Positions 47,578 through 57,658 of a DNA stretch of 64,000 nucleotides are shown here, piece by piece. The DNA lies in NCBI GenBank assembly GCA_033060915.1, contig CM065396.1, positions 6,303,001 to 6,367,000 of the forward strand, given 5' to 3'. This DNA comes from Euryodendron excelsum (taxonomy: Eukaryota > Streptophyta > Magnoliopsida > Ericales > Pentaphylacaceae). Below the pieces are notes generated by a model. The model was not told where the DNA came from. It did not search any database and saw only the letters and a list, made by a program, of their open reading frames with translations. The position numbers and the translations under genes are program-made. Position 1 is the first letter of the stretch. Each line of letters opens with the position of its first letter.

Positions 47578-48869
47578 GTAAGCACCCCATTTTTGACCGC
47601 TCAGCAGTCTACACTCCGTCCAGACTTGTTTTCAAGTCATTGTGGGCATATTCCTATCGAATCCAATTCTCTAGGTCCAAATTTTGTCTTTCCATCGCTT
47701 CGCGGGCCTGTCAGGCCCAAATAGAGGCAAAATGACCAAAATGCCCTTAGGGGCATTGTCTTTTCCTTTCCCTTTCCAATCCCACTCTCGAGACAGTTTA
47801 TTCCTCGAGACAGTTCCAATCCAGGCACGTCTCTTCGGAGACTGTAAGACCCCTTTCCAATCCCTCTCTCGAGACAGTTTATTCCTCAAGACGGTTCGAG
47901 TAGCGAAACTACTCACAAAACTGTTAGAATAGCGGAAATACTCACAAAATCGTTAGAGTAGCGGAAATACTCACAAATAGGTCGATATAGGGAATTGGCA
48001 ACAAACCCCTGTGTCACGACGACCGCCATTAGAGTGGTGGAAACACTCAAAACCCAGGTCAACACCAGTGTTTGTTAGCCCACTGTGGTGAAAAATGACC
48101 AAACTACCCTTTGGACCTTTTCTGGTCAAGATAACCATTTTGCCCCTAGGCACCCGAACGCCCTGAGAACCACACCGGCTCTGGGTATCAAACCAGTAAT
48201 GTCCCGAGAATACTTTTTATAGTATTCTCAACCTTCCTTTACCTTCCCGGATTATTCCGAGTCAGTTCCGGCCAACCCGGTACAAAATGACCGTTTTACC
48301 CCTAAAGGGCCGGTCTCTTTCTTCGATCACACTGGCTCTGGGTATCAAACCGGTAATGTTTTGAGAATACTTTTTATAGTGTTCTCAACCTTCCTTTACC
48401 TTTTCGGACCATTCTGAGTCAGTTCCGGCAAACCCGGTGCAAAATGACCATTTTGCCCCTTGTGGGTCGGTCTCCTTTTCTGACCACGCTGGCTCTGAGA
48501 ATCCAACCGGCAACCTTTGGGAACATTCTAAATAATGTTTCCAGATCCCAAGTCTTCTCCCGGGACAGTCCGAGTTCGTCCCAGCAGTTTCCCGGTCTGA
48601 TTGACCGTTTTGCCCCTAAAGGCCCGGTCAACCTTTCCGCCGCATTTTGTCCTCACTTTTCAAGTCAAATAACTCCAGGACACTATTTTAAGTGTTCCTG
48701 CTCCTTTCCGGCCTTCCGGGTCATTCCCGACTCCTCCAAATCATTCCCAGACTTTCCGGAGTCACTCCTAGTGAAGCCAGGCTAAAGATTGCATGGTAGT
48801 CACTAGTACAGGCGCCCAAATCTAGTCAAAGATACGTTGCTTGCCGACTTATAAAGTTTCCTAAGTGGG

Positions 48870-48892
48870 TGGCGCCACTAGTAGTGGCGCCA
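48870..48892. other. Perfect inverted repeat upstream of LTR TATA box
   Basis: Arms TGGCGCCACTA and TAGTGGCGCCA (11 bases each) are separated by a single G. Related, less perfect forms occur at the same place in the copies at 36.73 kb and 41.5 kb, and near 60-110 in the first LTR. Confidence 0.85.
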
Positions 48893-48945
48893 AGAGAAAT
48901 TTTGCCCTGGCACCACTACAACAGGTGCCAGGTTTGTCCTCTCTC

Positions 48946-48953
48946 TATAAATA
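48946..48953 (+). promoter_or_regulatory. TATA box of nested solo LTR
   Basis: TATAAATA lies 54 bases after the inverted repeat at 48870-48892. Confidence 0.65.
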
Positions 48954-51900
48954 CAGAGCCTCATTCAATGTGAAAAGGGTCTGCAAACTTAACCTAAGAA
49001 TCTTATATTTCGATAATACAGAGCTCGAGCACCTCCAAAAACCCTAGTTTCCTTAGGTTCTCCAAACCCTAGCCTCCTATACACTTATACATTCCCCCAT
49101 ATACTCATACACTAGCCTTCAACCATCCTTTGAAGACTTGAAGAGCTGTAATCCAAAGCTTGAAGACAACCCTTGAAGGTTGAGGAAGAAGATCAAGATA
49201 AAGACCGAAGACCGAAGACCGCACGGCGCGCAAAATAAACAAGACATGCGGTAGGCTCCCTATTTAAATTTCTGCACTTCCCCCCTCTCTCTTCTCTCTC
49301 CAACCCACTTGGGTTTTCTCTATTTTAATCCCCCATCTCTTTCCCCCCCTTTCTTTGCATGCTTGAAACAAGGGGACTCCCGGTCCATGTGTAGGATTAG
49401 ACTGTTGGAGAGTCACTGTGTCGGGGGCTTTCTTTTAGTCTAACCAAAGACCATGTGGGTTCGGCTCCCTTGATTATGTGGTGAAGCCTTAACCTTGTAT
49501 GTTCACGACCCCAAATTGCATTGTGCATATTATAGTCTTGCATCTTCTAAAAACCATTTTCAAAGTTGTTTTTCAAAATGTTTTCAAACTTGTTTTCAAA
49601 ACTGCATCAAAATCTCTTTTTTAAAAACTTGTTTTTAAAACCATAATTCTAGAGTGATTCTAGCATTTCCATGGTTAGGGTTGCTTTAGGAAAGTGTTAC
49701 ATTAAAAGTGACCTTTTTGGTCTATATTTTCAAATCTTATTGTTTTCCAAAACCACTTTCTTAAAGTGGTTCTAGCCCTCTTATGGCTAGAATCGCTTTA
49801 GAAAAGTGAGACGTTTTCATACTTTCCAAAAAACTTTCTCTTTCCAAATCTCTTCCTAAAAATCTCTTCTTTTTCAACATACTTTCCTAAAACTCTCCTC
49901 TTCAAAATTGTTTTCAAAAACTCCTTCCCAAAATTTGTTTTTCAAAACTCTCTTTTTCAACTCCTCTCCAAAATCTTTTCTTCAAAATCCACTTTCTAAA
50001 AACGTTCTCCACAACTCTTTCCAAAAACTCTCTTCCCAAAATTTTTCTTCTAGAAACTCTCCTCTAGGATCTTCTTTCCAAATCTACGTTTCTAAAAACA
50101 CACTTTCCAAAATTTCTTCTCTTGAAAATCTTTTTCCAAAAACTCTCTTTCCAAATTCACTTTCCAAAAACTCCTCCCTAGGACTTCCTTCCAAAAACTC
50201 GTTTCCAAAAGCATTCTTTCCAAAAATCTCTTTCCTTGGAGCCCAAGTCAAGCCCTAGAACCCCCCATTAGGAAACCCTAATTTTTTTCCCAAAAATATG
50301 GTTTTCAAACTTTGCCCAAACCTAGGTTTCCAAATCTCTTGTTTTCACATCAAAACTATACATATTTTCAAAACCTATTTTCTACGTCCAAACTATAGTT
50401 TTCCAAAACTAGGGTTTCTAAAATCTCCCTTTCCAAATCCTTGCCAAATCCTATCTTCCCTTTAGGAAACCAAATCAAATCTCCCGTTTAGGAAACTAGA
50501 TCCTATCCTCTGTTTTTGGAAACCAAATCAAATCTTCTCTTTTCAAAACAAAACCCAATCCTTTCCGAATCCAAATCTTTCCTAACTGAAATCCTTCCTA
50601 ATCCTCCACTTTCCTAAATCTTAAGTTTCCAAAACTTGAACATAAAAATATTTCCTAAGTTTTAAAACTCAACTTTTGAATCTTTCCTAATTCAACCCTT
50701 TCCTAATTCAACCCCCTTTCCAAATCTTAACTTTCCAAATTCAAGTTTTCAAGCTCTTCCTAAACTCAAACCTTTCCTAATCTCAAGATTTTTTAAAATT
50801 CTAGAACTTTCTAAATCTTAAACTTTCTAAATTTCAAATCTTTCCAAATTCAAAACTTTCTAAATTTGAAACTTTCTCAAGTTAAATCTTTCTAAACTTC
50901 CAAACTTTCTAAATTCTAAACTTTCCAAAACTTCAAAATCTTTCTAAATCTAAAACTTCCTTGTTTTCAAAACTTTCCAAATTCAAAACTTCCCTTTTTC
51001 AAACATTACAAAATTCAAAACTTTCTTAACTTGAAACTTTCCTAATTCTATAACCTTCCTAAATTGAACCTTTCCTAATTCAAACATTTCCTAAATCCAA
51101 TCTTCCCTAATTTCCTAAACCTTCCAAGTCAAGTCAAATGTTTTCTAAGCCTCTTCTCTTTCCTAAGTCTAGGTTTCCTAAAACCAAGTCTTTCCAAAAT
51201 CCATCTTTCCAAAGCAAGTCCAATATTCTCAATTTCAATTTCCAATCCTCTCTTCTAATCTCAAATCAAATCTAGTTTTCAATTCAATCTCTTTCTTTCA
51301 ATTCAATCTCTCTCTTCAAATCAATCTATTTTCAATCGGACTCTTGTCCGAACTACGACTGACCTGATTCCCCCAAAGGGATACATAGGCAACCTTTATA
51401 GGTGCGGTCACAATACTTTTCAAATTTTCAATTCTACCCTCATGGGTGCGGTCTCCACATTTTTCAAATCTCAAATTCCAATCTATTTTCAAAATTTCAA
51501 TTTCAAAATACCTATTTTTAAATTCCTATTTCCAAATTTTCAAACTTTTCAATTTCAATTCCATCTCTTCAAATCTATTTTCAAATCAATTTCTTTCAAA
51601 TCAGTTTCCAAATGTATTTTTCAATTCTCTTCTATTGCACTTGCATATCATGCATCATATTTTTCAAACATTATGGTTCTAAAGTGAATAGGGTTGAACA
51701 TATGTTAATTAGAGACTCTCATAGGTGAATCTAGGGTAGATTGACATATAGGTACCGAAAGGGCAGGGTAGGGTGATAGCTTAGTCCATCTTCCCTACAC
51801 GTAACCAACCTCCGAACCTAGAGTCATTGATTTCAAAGACCAAAAGGAGTTATTTTTCTAAAAAGGGCTAAATGTTTTCCAAAGGTTTCCAAACAACTTG

Positions 51901-52182
51901 TTTTCCTAAAAAACCCTCTCTTGAGGAGATATTTTCAAAATTGTTTTCCAAAAACCCTAAGTGTAGTCTTCGGATTATTCTTAGTTTTTAGGTGACCTAA
52001 CTCACCTTAATCAAGTTAGGTGGCGACTCCAAATCTTTTTCAAAAACCCTTTATTCAAATCAAATTTTCAATTCAAACCTAGTTGCACTCATTCTTCTAG
52101 GAGGGTGAGTTCTAACGAGAGAGTATAGCATTTTTCCCGCTTGTGTGAGTATTCCTCGAGTGCGAAAAATCTGAGCGCGACA

Positions 52183-53416
52183 CCATATATTGAAAAATCT
52201 TGCATCTCTTTCATTTAAAGCATTCTAATCCATGAGTTCTCATTTCATAACATAAGTAAAGCTTTCATGCATTTAAAGGTAGGACATTTATATTGAACAT
52301 AAATATCGATGCATTGAAAATATATGAAAAACATTGCATGATATAGAGTTGAACTTAAAACATTTAGAAAGTAATAGGGTTTTACTCATGGCATATCGTT
52401 ACTCTCCTCTATCCTCGAGGATTGGTGCTAAACAAGAGTGTTCCTACACATAGAGTACATGAAAGCATCAAACACAAGATCCCAATGCAAAACAAGGATA
52501 TAAAAGTTGAGGTTTGAAACATGAATCCCTGAACACCGAATCTTTCATTGCATCCCATTCACATCCGGGCAATAAGACTACATCGTAGGTTAATTGCACT
52601 TAAAAATAGGCTTGAAGACCTTTAATTTGATAGGTCATGGGTTGAAAATACATTTCAGATGAAGAGGTTATGTCCCATGAAAAATAGACTCAAATTCTGG
52701 AAATTAATATTGTTGGCAAAAATTTTGGGACAAATTTAAAATTTCATATCTACCAATCCATAAGGAATTAGAGTATAAAATATATATAGGTACAAAGGTC
52801 TACAAGTCTACTTTCTAATGCTTCAAACGGTGCATCAATCCGAGTTTTTCAGAGCAAGTTATGCTCGTTTTAGTAAATACTATCGAAGTTGTCAAACACT
52901 AGCGTCAGCAAGGCATCTTGACAATCCGAGGGCTGACATTTCCCATAAATACCATCGTTAGGACACAAAATGTTGCTTCCTGACGACCCTTGGGCTTGAC
53001 ATCTCAAAACACCATCGTCAGGACGCAAAATGTTGCGTCCTGATGACTCGTGGCTACCCTAGGCTTTAAAATTGATCGGCAAGACGATAATACAGACCGT
53101 TATGATGATCCTTGCATATTTTGGTTCAAAAAATGGGTTCTCCAAGCCTTAGATTTCTAATCCAAACCATCCCAAACTCTACCAATACTCCTAGAATTCA
53201 AAGATTGACCCAAGAAGACTACAATATCTCAAAAATGAAGCTAAACCAACAAATAAATCAAAAGAATCTAGGGTTTGAAATCTCAAACCCAACATGTACA
53301 AATTTAGGGGTTTTTCAACCCCAACTTCCAATCCATCAACATATGCTTACAAACTATTAAAATCCAACTAACTGGGACTCAAAGGAGTCTCCAAACATAA
53401 CAACACATATGTATTT
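52183..53416 (-). mobile_element. Reversed chromovirus-like solo LTR (copy C2), part 2
   Basis: Resumes copy C2 after the nested TAT/Ogre-like LTR. It shows the reversed 'GGCATATCGTTACTC' block (52394) and 'CGGTGCATCAATCC' block (52829) shared with copies C1 and C3, an island of its own repeated phrase (52895-53090), and TATTT (53412-53416) as target copy for the next insertion. Confidence 0.88.
52895..53090. repeat. LTR hypervariable island, CGTCAGGACGCAA type
   Basis: Two copies of an inverted repeat are seen: GTCAGGACGCAA and TTGCGTCCTGATGAC around AATG at about 53010-53046, and a decayed copy at about 52966-53002. The position equals the islands at 26520-26725 and 56275-56550 in sister LTRs, but the phrase is unrelated. 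Confidence 0.75.
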
Positions 53417-54979
53417 TGTCATGACCCGAAACCTGGCCCATACGGATTTAGGGTGCATGATTGGCCAGTAGCTTAGCTACCTAAGGCCGCATTGCATAAC
53501 CCGGTTGAACACCTTTGCTTTTATCATTTAAAAGATACATAATTGCGGAATTTAAAATTTTATAAACGTAAAGTAAAACGTGTGTCGTACATAGTAGAGC
53601 TGTGCCTAATCTCTGAAACATAATCATTCTATAACGTGGGCCTATCAAGGCCACCACAGTTATAACATTATAATATTACAAAACATTAGGGTCCGACCCC
53701 TATATCAGTACATAACATAAGGCCCGTGGGCCGCAATCCAAATGTCCATCTAATGGGCCTTCTTCAGGGCCTCCCAGTTTGTTCACCTGAAAACATTTTT
53801 AGAAAAACGTAAGCTAATGCTTAGTGAGTAACAACAACACATCAGCATGAAATACCATATGCTACGTTTATATTTAATGTACATGAGAATAAAGGTACAT
53901 TTATACATGAGTGGCACGAACTTAAAATTGCATGAGTATAATCTTAAAGACACTTTAAGCATAGGTTTTTGTATTGAAACATCATACCATTTCGAGACAT
54001 AATATCATCAAGGAGAGGCGTGGCGTAAATAGATCATCATAAGCATTTGACATATCTTGATTCTTGTTCTAAAACATAAGTGTGTTACTACCCAACTAAT
54101 ATTTCTCTTCAACATATATGACAATAGCCGAACGTTTATGCATACATATCGCGTACCTAGGAATGTATAAGTGTAAGCTTGAAAATGCGTGGTTTATACT
54201 ACCATATCAACATAAGTTGCTATCTCTAAAACATAAGGTCAAAGAAACGAGCGACATGTTGTAGCATGCTCCCGTAGTACATGATATAGCTTGTCATTAG
54301 TATAACACATCAGAACTTGTAAGCATACATCTTAACTCATTGTATAGCATTAGACATATCTATATCGTCGTTCTTGAAATGTATAAGGCATAACTTTGAG
54401 AACATAGGAATTATAGCGTTATTTTGAAACATTATATCGTAAGATTTCATAACAAAATGTTATAACATTTCGAACGTAGTACAGTAGGAGTGAGACATAA
54501 CGTATAACATGACCTCATAAGGCATAACATAGCTATCATGAGCATACCGTGGCATTATACTGTAAGGCATTTCATAATATCGTAGAAAGGAGAGATATAT
54601 CGTGACATCACAATTTATCGAAGCATACGTAACTTGTTGTGAAGCATTAGGACAAATCATATTTCTCATTCTAGAGCATAAGTATGTTACATCTCTATAT
54701 CAGAGCTAGGCTCTGCATAAATAACCTCAAAGGTCATATATAGGGTTCTTTAGACTAAGATCTTAACCATGTACAATATTGCCCGTTTGGCGCTTCATGT
54801 CATGCATGTGCCTACCTCACGGTTTTAAACGCATTGCGACAGTAACACTTTGCCCTGCCTACTCCCTCGGGAGCGCTTGAGCTATCTGAGTACTTAGTGC
54901 AATAGTGTCCGTTCTGGCTCGCACCTGCCTACCCCCTTTCGGGCCCTTGGTCTCAGCCCCACGGTACACATAAGTCTCT

Positions 54980-55275
54980 TTAGGCCAACATAGTAACCAT
55001 GAAGGTCACGCATAGGCTCTTTAAGCCAACAAAGTAACCATGAAGGTCACGCATGGGCTCTTTAAGCCAACATAGTAACCATAAAGGTCACGCATAAGCT
55101 CTTTAGGCCAACATAGTAACCTTGAAGGTCACGCATAGTAACCATGATGGTCATGCATAGGCTCTTTAAGCCAACATAGTAACCATAAAGGTCACGCATA
55201 GGCTCTTTAGGCCAACATAGTAACCATGAAGGTCACGCATAGTAATCATGAAGGTCACGCATAGGCTCTTTAGGC
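54980..55275 (-). repeat. 41-bp minisatellite inside LTR C3
   Basis: About seven copies of a roughly 41-base unit contain GCCAACATAGTAACCATGAA, GGTCACGCATAGGCTCTTT and short variants; starts are at about 54984, 55026, 55067 and 55108 (spacings 42, 41, 41). Copy C2 has one unit (about 47436-47468). Confidence 0.9.
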
Positions 55276-55297
55276 CAGGGACGTCTCCCAACATAGA

Positions 55298-55507
55298 TAG
55301 TTTATTTCCCGTCCCCTATCGTAGGACTAGCATAGTTTATTTCACGTCCCCTAGCGTAGGACTAGCATAGTTTATTTCACGTCCCCTAACGTAGGACTAG
55401 CATAGTTTATTTCACGTCCCCTAGCCTAGGACTAGCATAGTGTATTTCACGTCCCCTAGCATAGGACTAGCATAGTTTATTTCACGTCCCCTAGCGTAGG
55501 ACTATCG
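55298..55507 (-). repeat. 35-bp minisatellite inside LTR C3
   Basis: Six copies of a 35-base unit (TAGTTTATTTCACGTCCCCT then AGCGTAGGACTAGCA) start at 55298, 55333, 55368, 55403, 55438 and 55473, an exact 35-base period. Copies C1 and C2 each have one or two diverged versions. Confidence 0.95.
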
Positions 55508-56274
55508 GGCTAGATTAAAGTCTTGCCACGAGAAGACCTTGAGTTAGATTCGTACGTTAGGAGTCTTACATCTACTTTATGTGAACGTTCTAGTTCGTGA
55601 GTTGTATTCATGTCATAGGTAGGGTTCGTATGTAATTCAAAGCATGATATTTATTCTTGAATGTAATCATTGAGGCATCGAAATAAAAGGAAAGAAATGC
55701 ATGAAATGTAATTGAACTTGCAAACATTTGGAGAGTAATAGGTCTTACTCATGGCATATCGTTACTCACCTCTCTCTGATAGTATGGGTGGTAGACAAGG
55801 TGTTCCTACACAAAATGCACATAGAAGTATGGAAATATCAATACAAGACTCTAAAGCAAAGCAACAACGTAAAACGAGAACATAAGGTTGAGGTTTGAAC
55901 ATGAAAGCCAGAACATCGACTCCTTCATCGCGTCCCAACCACCTCTCAAGGAAGATTTTGTACTCTAGCTTAGTTCCATTTGAAAAGAGGCTTAAAGGGC
56001 TTTAATTTGATAGTTCATGGGCTAAAAACACATTTCGGATGAAGAAGTTAGGCCCCATAGAAAATGGGTTAAAATTTTGGAAGAAGAATGTTACTGGCAG
56101 AATTTTAGGTCAACTTCAAAATCCAATATCTCCCAAACAACAAAGAATTAAAGTACAAAATTTATATGGATACAAAGATCTATGAGTCTACTATCCAATG
56201 CTTTGAACGGTGCATCAATCCGAGTTTTCTAGAGAAAGTTATGCCTGTGTTACGAAACAGTGTCTGAGTTGAAA

Positions 56275-56550
56275 AGTGAAATTGGGGGCTGGACGAAGGT
56301 GTCTGCTCCAGAAACAAAGGAGTCGCCTCCTGAGCTGAAGAAACAAATCTGGGAGTTATCTGGGCAAAAGTGTCGCCTCCGGAGACTAAAGAGTCGCCTC
56401 CTGAGCTAAAGAAACAAATCTGGAAGTTCACTGGAACAAAAGTGTCGGCTCTAAAAATAAAGAGTCGCCTCCCAAGCTAAACGAATGAATCTGGGAGTTC
56501 ACTGGGACAAGGAGTTGCCTCCAAAAACCAAGGAGTCCACTCCAAAGCTA
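56275..56550. repeat. LTR hypervariable island, GTCGCCTCC type
   Basis: Six or more copies of GTCGCCTCCNGAG-like phrases alternate with AAAGAAACAAATCTGGGAGTT-like spacers. It sits at the same LTR position as the GTTCGAAC island of C1 and the CGTCAGGACGCAA island of C2. Confidence 0.75.
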
Positions 56551-57298
56551 AATACCCAGATTTTTACCCGAAAATTTCCAAACCTCACTCAAATCAAAAT
56601 CAAACTCCATCAAAACTCTCACAAACTCTTCTAATGCTTCTAGGGTCCAAAGATTGACCCAAGAAGAGCACAATAACCCAAAATCAAACACTTTAAACAA
56701 GAAAATCGAAGGGATCTAGGGTTTTAGGAATCCAAGCCTTAACTTGCATAAGTTGGGGATTTCACATCCCAAACCCTCAAATCTTTCAATGGGGCTTTCA
56801 ACATTCTATACTTAGCTAATTTAGGACTCAAAAGAGTCACCAACAGCAATCTCAACAACATAACCCACCAAGATATATACATACACATATACAATTGGAG
56901 GAGAAAATAGAACCTTACCTTTCTTCAAGTTTGGTCAAGTCTTCTAATGGCTTAAATCTCTTCCTCCTTCAATCTCCCTTTCCCTCCTTCTCCTCTCTCT
57001 TCTCCCCTCTCTCAACGATCGTGTTCAATTTTCCTCCTCCTCTTGTCTCCCCTCTCTCAACCGATCGTGTGTGTGTATCTGTGGGTGTTTGTGTGTTTGT
57101 TTTATGTATATATATATATAAGAGCATACAAGATGACACACATAGGAATAATCCCATGTGTCTCACCCCATAGGCTTAAGCTACAACCCAAACTCCCATT
57201 GGTCACTCTTGACTCAAATGAGACAATAATTAATATTAAACAATGTAAATACTAAAAATTCTCATTAATATAAATGAGTAGAGGTTCGGGATATTACA

Positions 57299-57658
57299 TA
57301 TTTACATGTACAAGAGATTAGGGTTCATACCTTTCTTCCTCAAGCTTTTCAAGCTCGAACAATAGCTTACAAGCTTGTGTTGAGCTCTTCAATTTCCTCT
57401 CTCCTCTTAATCTTCTCTCCTTCTTCCTTCTTCTTCTTCTTCTTCTTCTCCTCTTTCTCTTCTATGGCTGGTTTGTGTGTGTTTATGTGTGTCTAATAAG
57501 ATGATACACATGGGAAATATTCCCATGTGCCTCACATTAGAAGTTTAAGTCACAACATAAATTCCAATTGGTCATCTTGACTTAAAGGCACATTAGAATG
57601 ATATAAAATTTAGAAAAAATTCACATTAATTCAAATAACAGAGGTTCGGGTAATTACA
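57299..57658 (-). mobile_element. Reversed chromovirus-like solo LTR (copy C2), part 3
   Basis: The remaining 5' end of C2 on the minus strand: a CTTCTT-rich leader (57410-57450), a GTGTGTTTATGTGTGTC run, the 'ACACATGGGA' block and the terminal GAGGTTCGGGTAATTACA. It is followed by the target copy AATAG that matches 46711-46715. Confidence 0.9.
57411..57449. repeat. (TTC)n microsatellite
   Basis: A TTC/CTT run in the LTR leader, the counterpart of the GA run in C1. Confidence 0.93.

Larger units (their letters stand above)
47578..52182 (+). mobile_element. TAT/Ogre-like solo LTR nested in copy C2
   Basis: Starts TGTAAGCACCCC and ends GAGCGCGACA, 4605 bp, with target duplication CCATA at 47573-47577 and 52183-52187. 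There is no internal region, so it is a solo LTR. It keeps every family landmark: U3 with the hairpin at 48870-48892, TATA box 48946, the GGGTTTTCTCTATTTTAATC leader, AAACTTTCC subrepeats (50570-51130), the CCGAACTACGACTGACC block (51349), and TTAGGTGGCGACTCC near its end. The plus-strand ORF at 49908-50258 is made of FQK/SKN-type repeat translation and is not a gene. Confidence 0.93.
53417..57298 (-). mobile_element. Reversed chromovirus-like solo LTR (copy C3) nested in C2
   Basis: Begins TGTCATGACCCG on the plus strand and ends GATATTACA (family start on the minus strand is TGTAATATCCCGAACC). Target duplication TATTT is at 53412-53416 and 57299-57303. Length 3882 bp, no internal domain. 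It is the closest relative of C1 (25781-29531) over most of its length, but has different minisatellites (41-bp and 35-bp units) and a different hypervariable island. Confidence 0.93.

Noticed and set aside
49908..50258. Plus-strand ORF of 116 codons, Ser/Lys/Phe/Asn-rich
   Set aside because: It is a translation of short TTTCCAAAAACTC-type LTR subrepeats with no domain; not open in the sister LTRs.
53112..53360. Plus-strand ORF of 82 codons
   Set aside because: It is within reversed LTR C2; the matching part of C3 (about 56560-56830) does not keep the frame.
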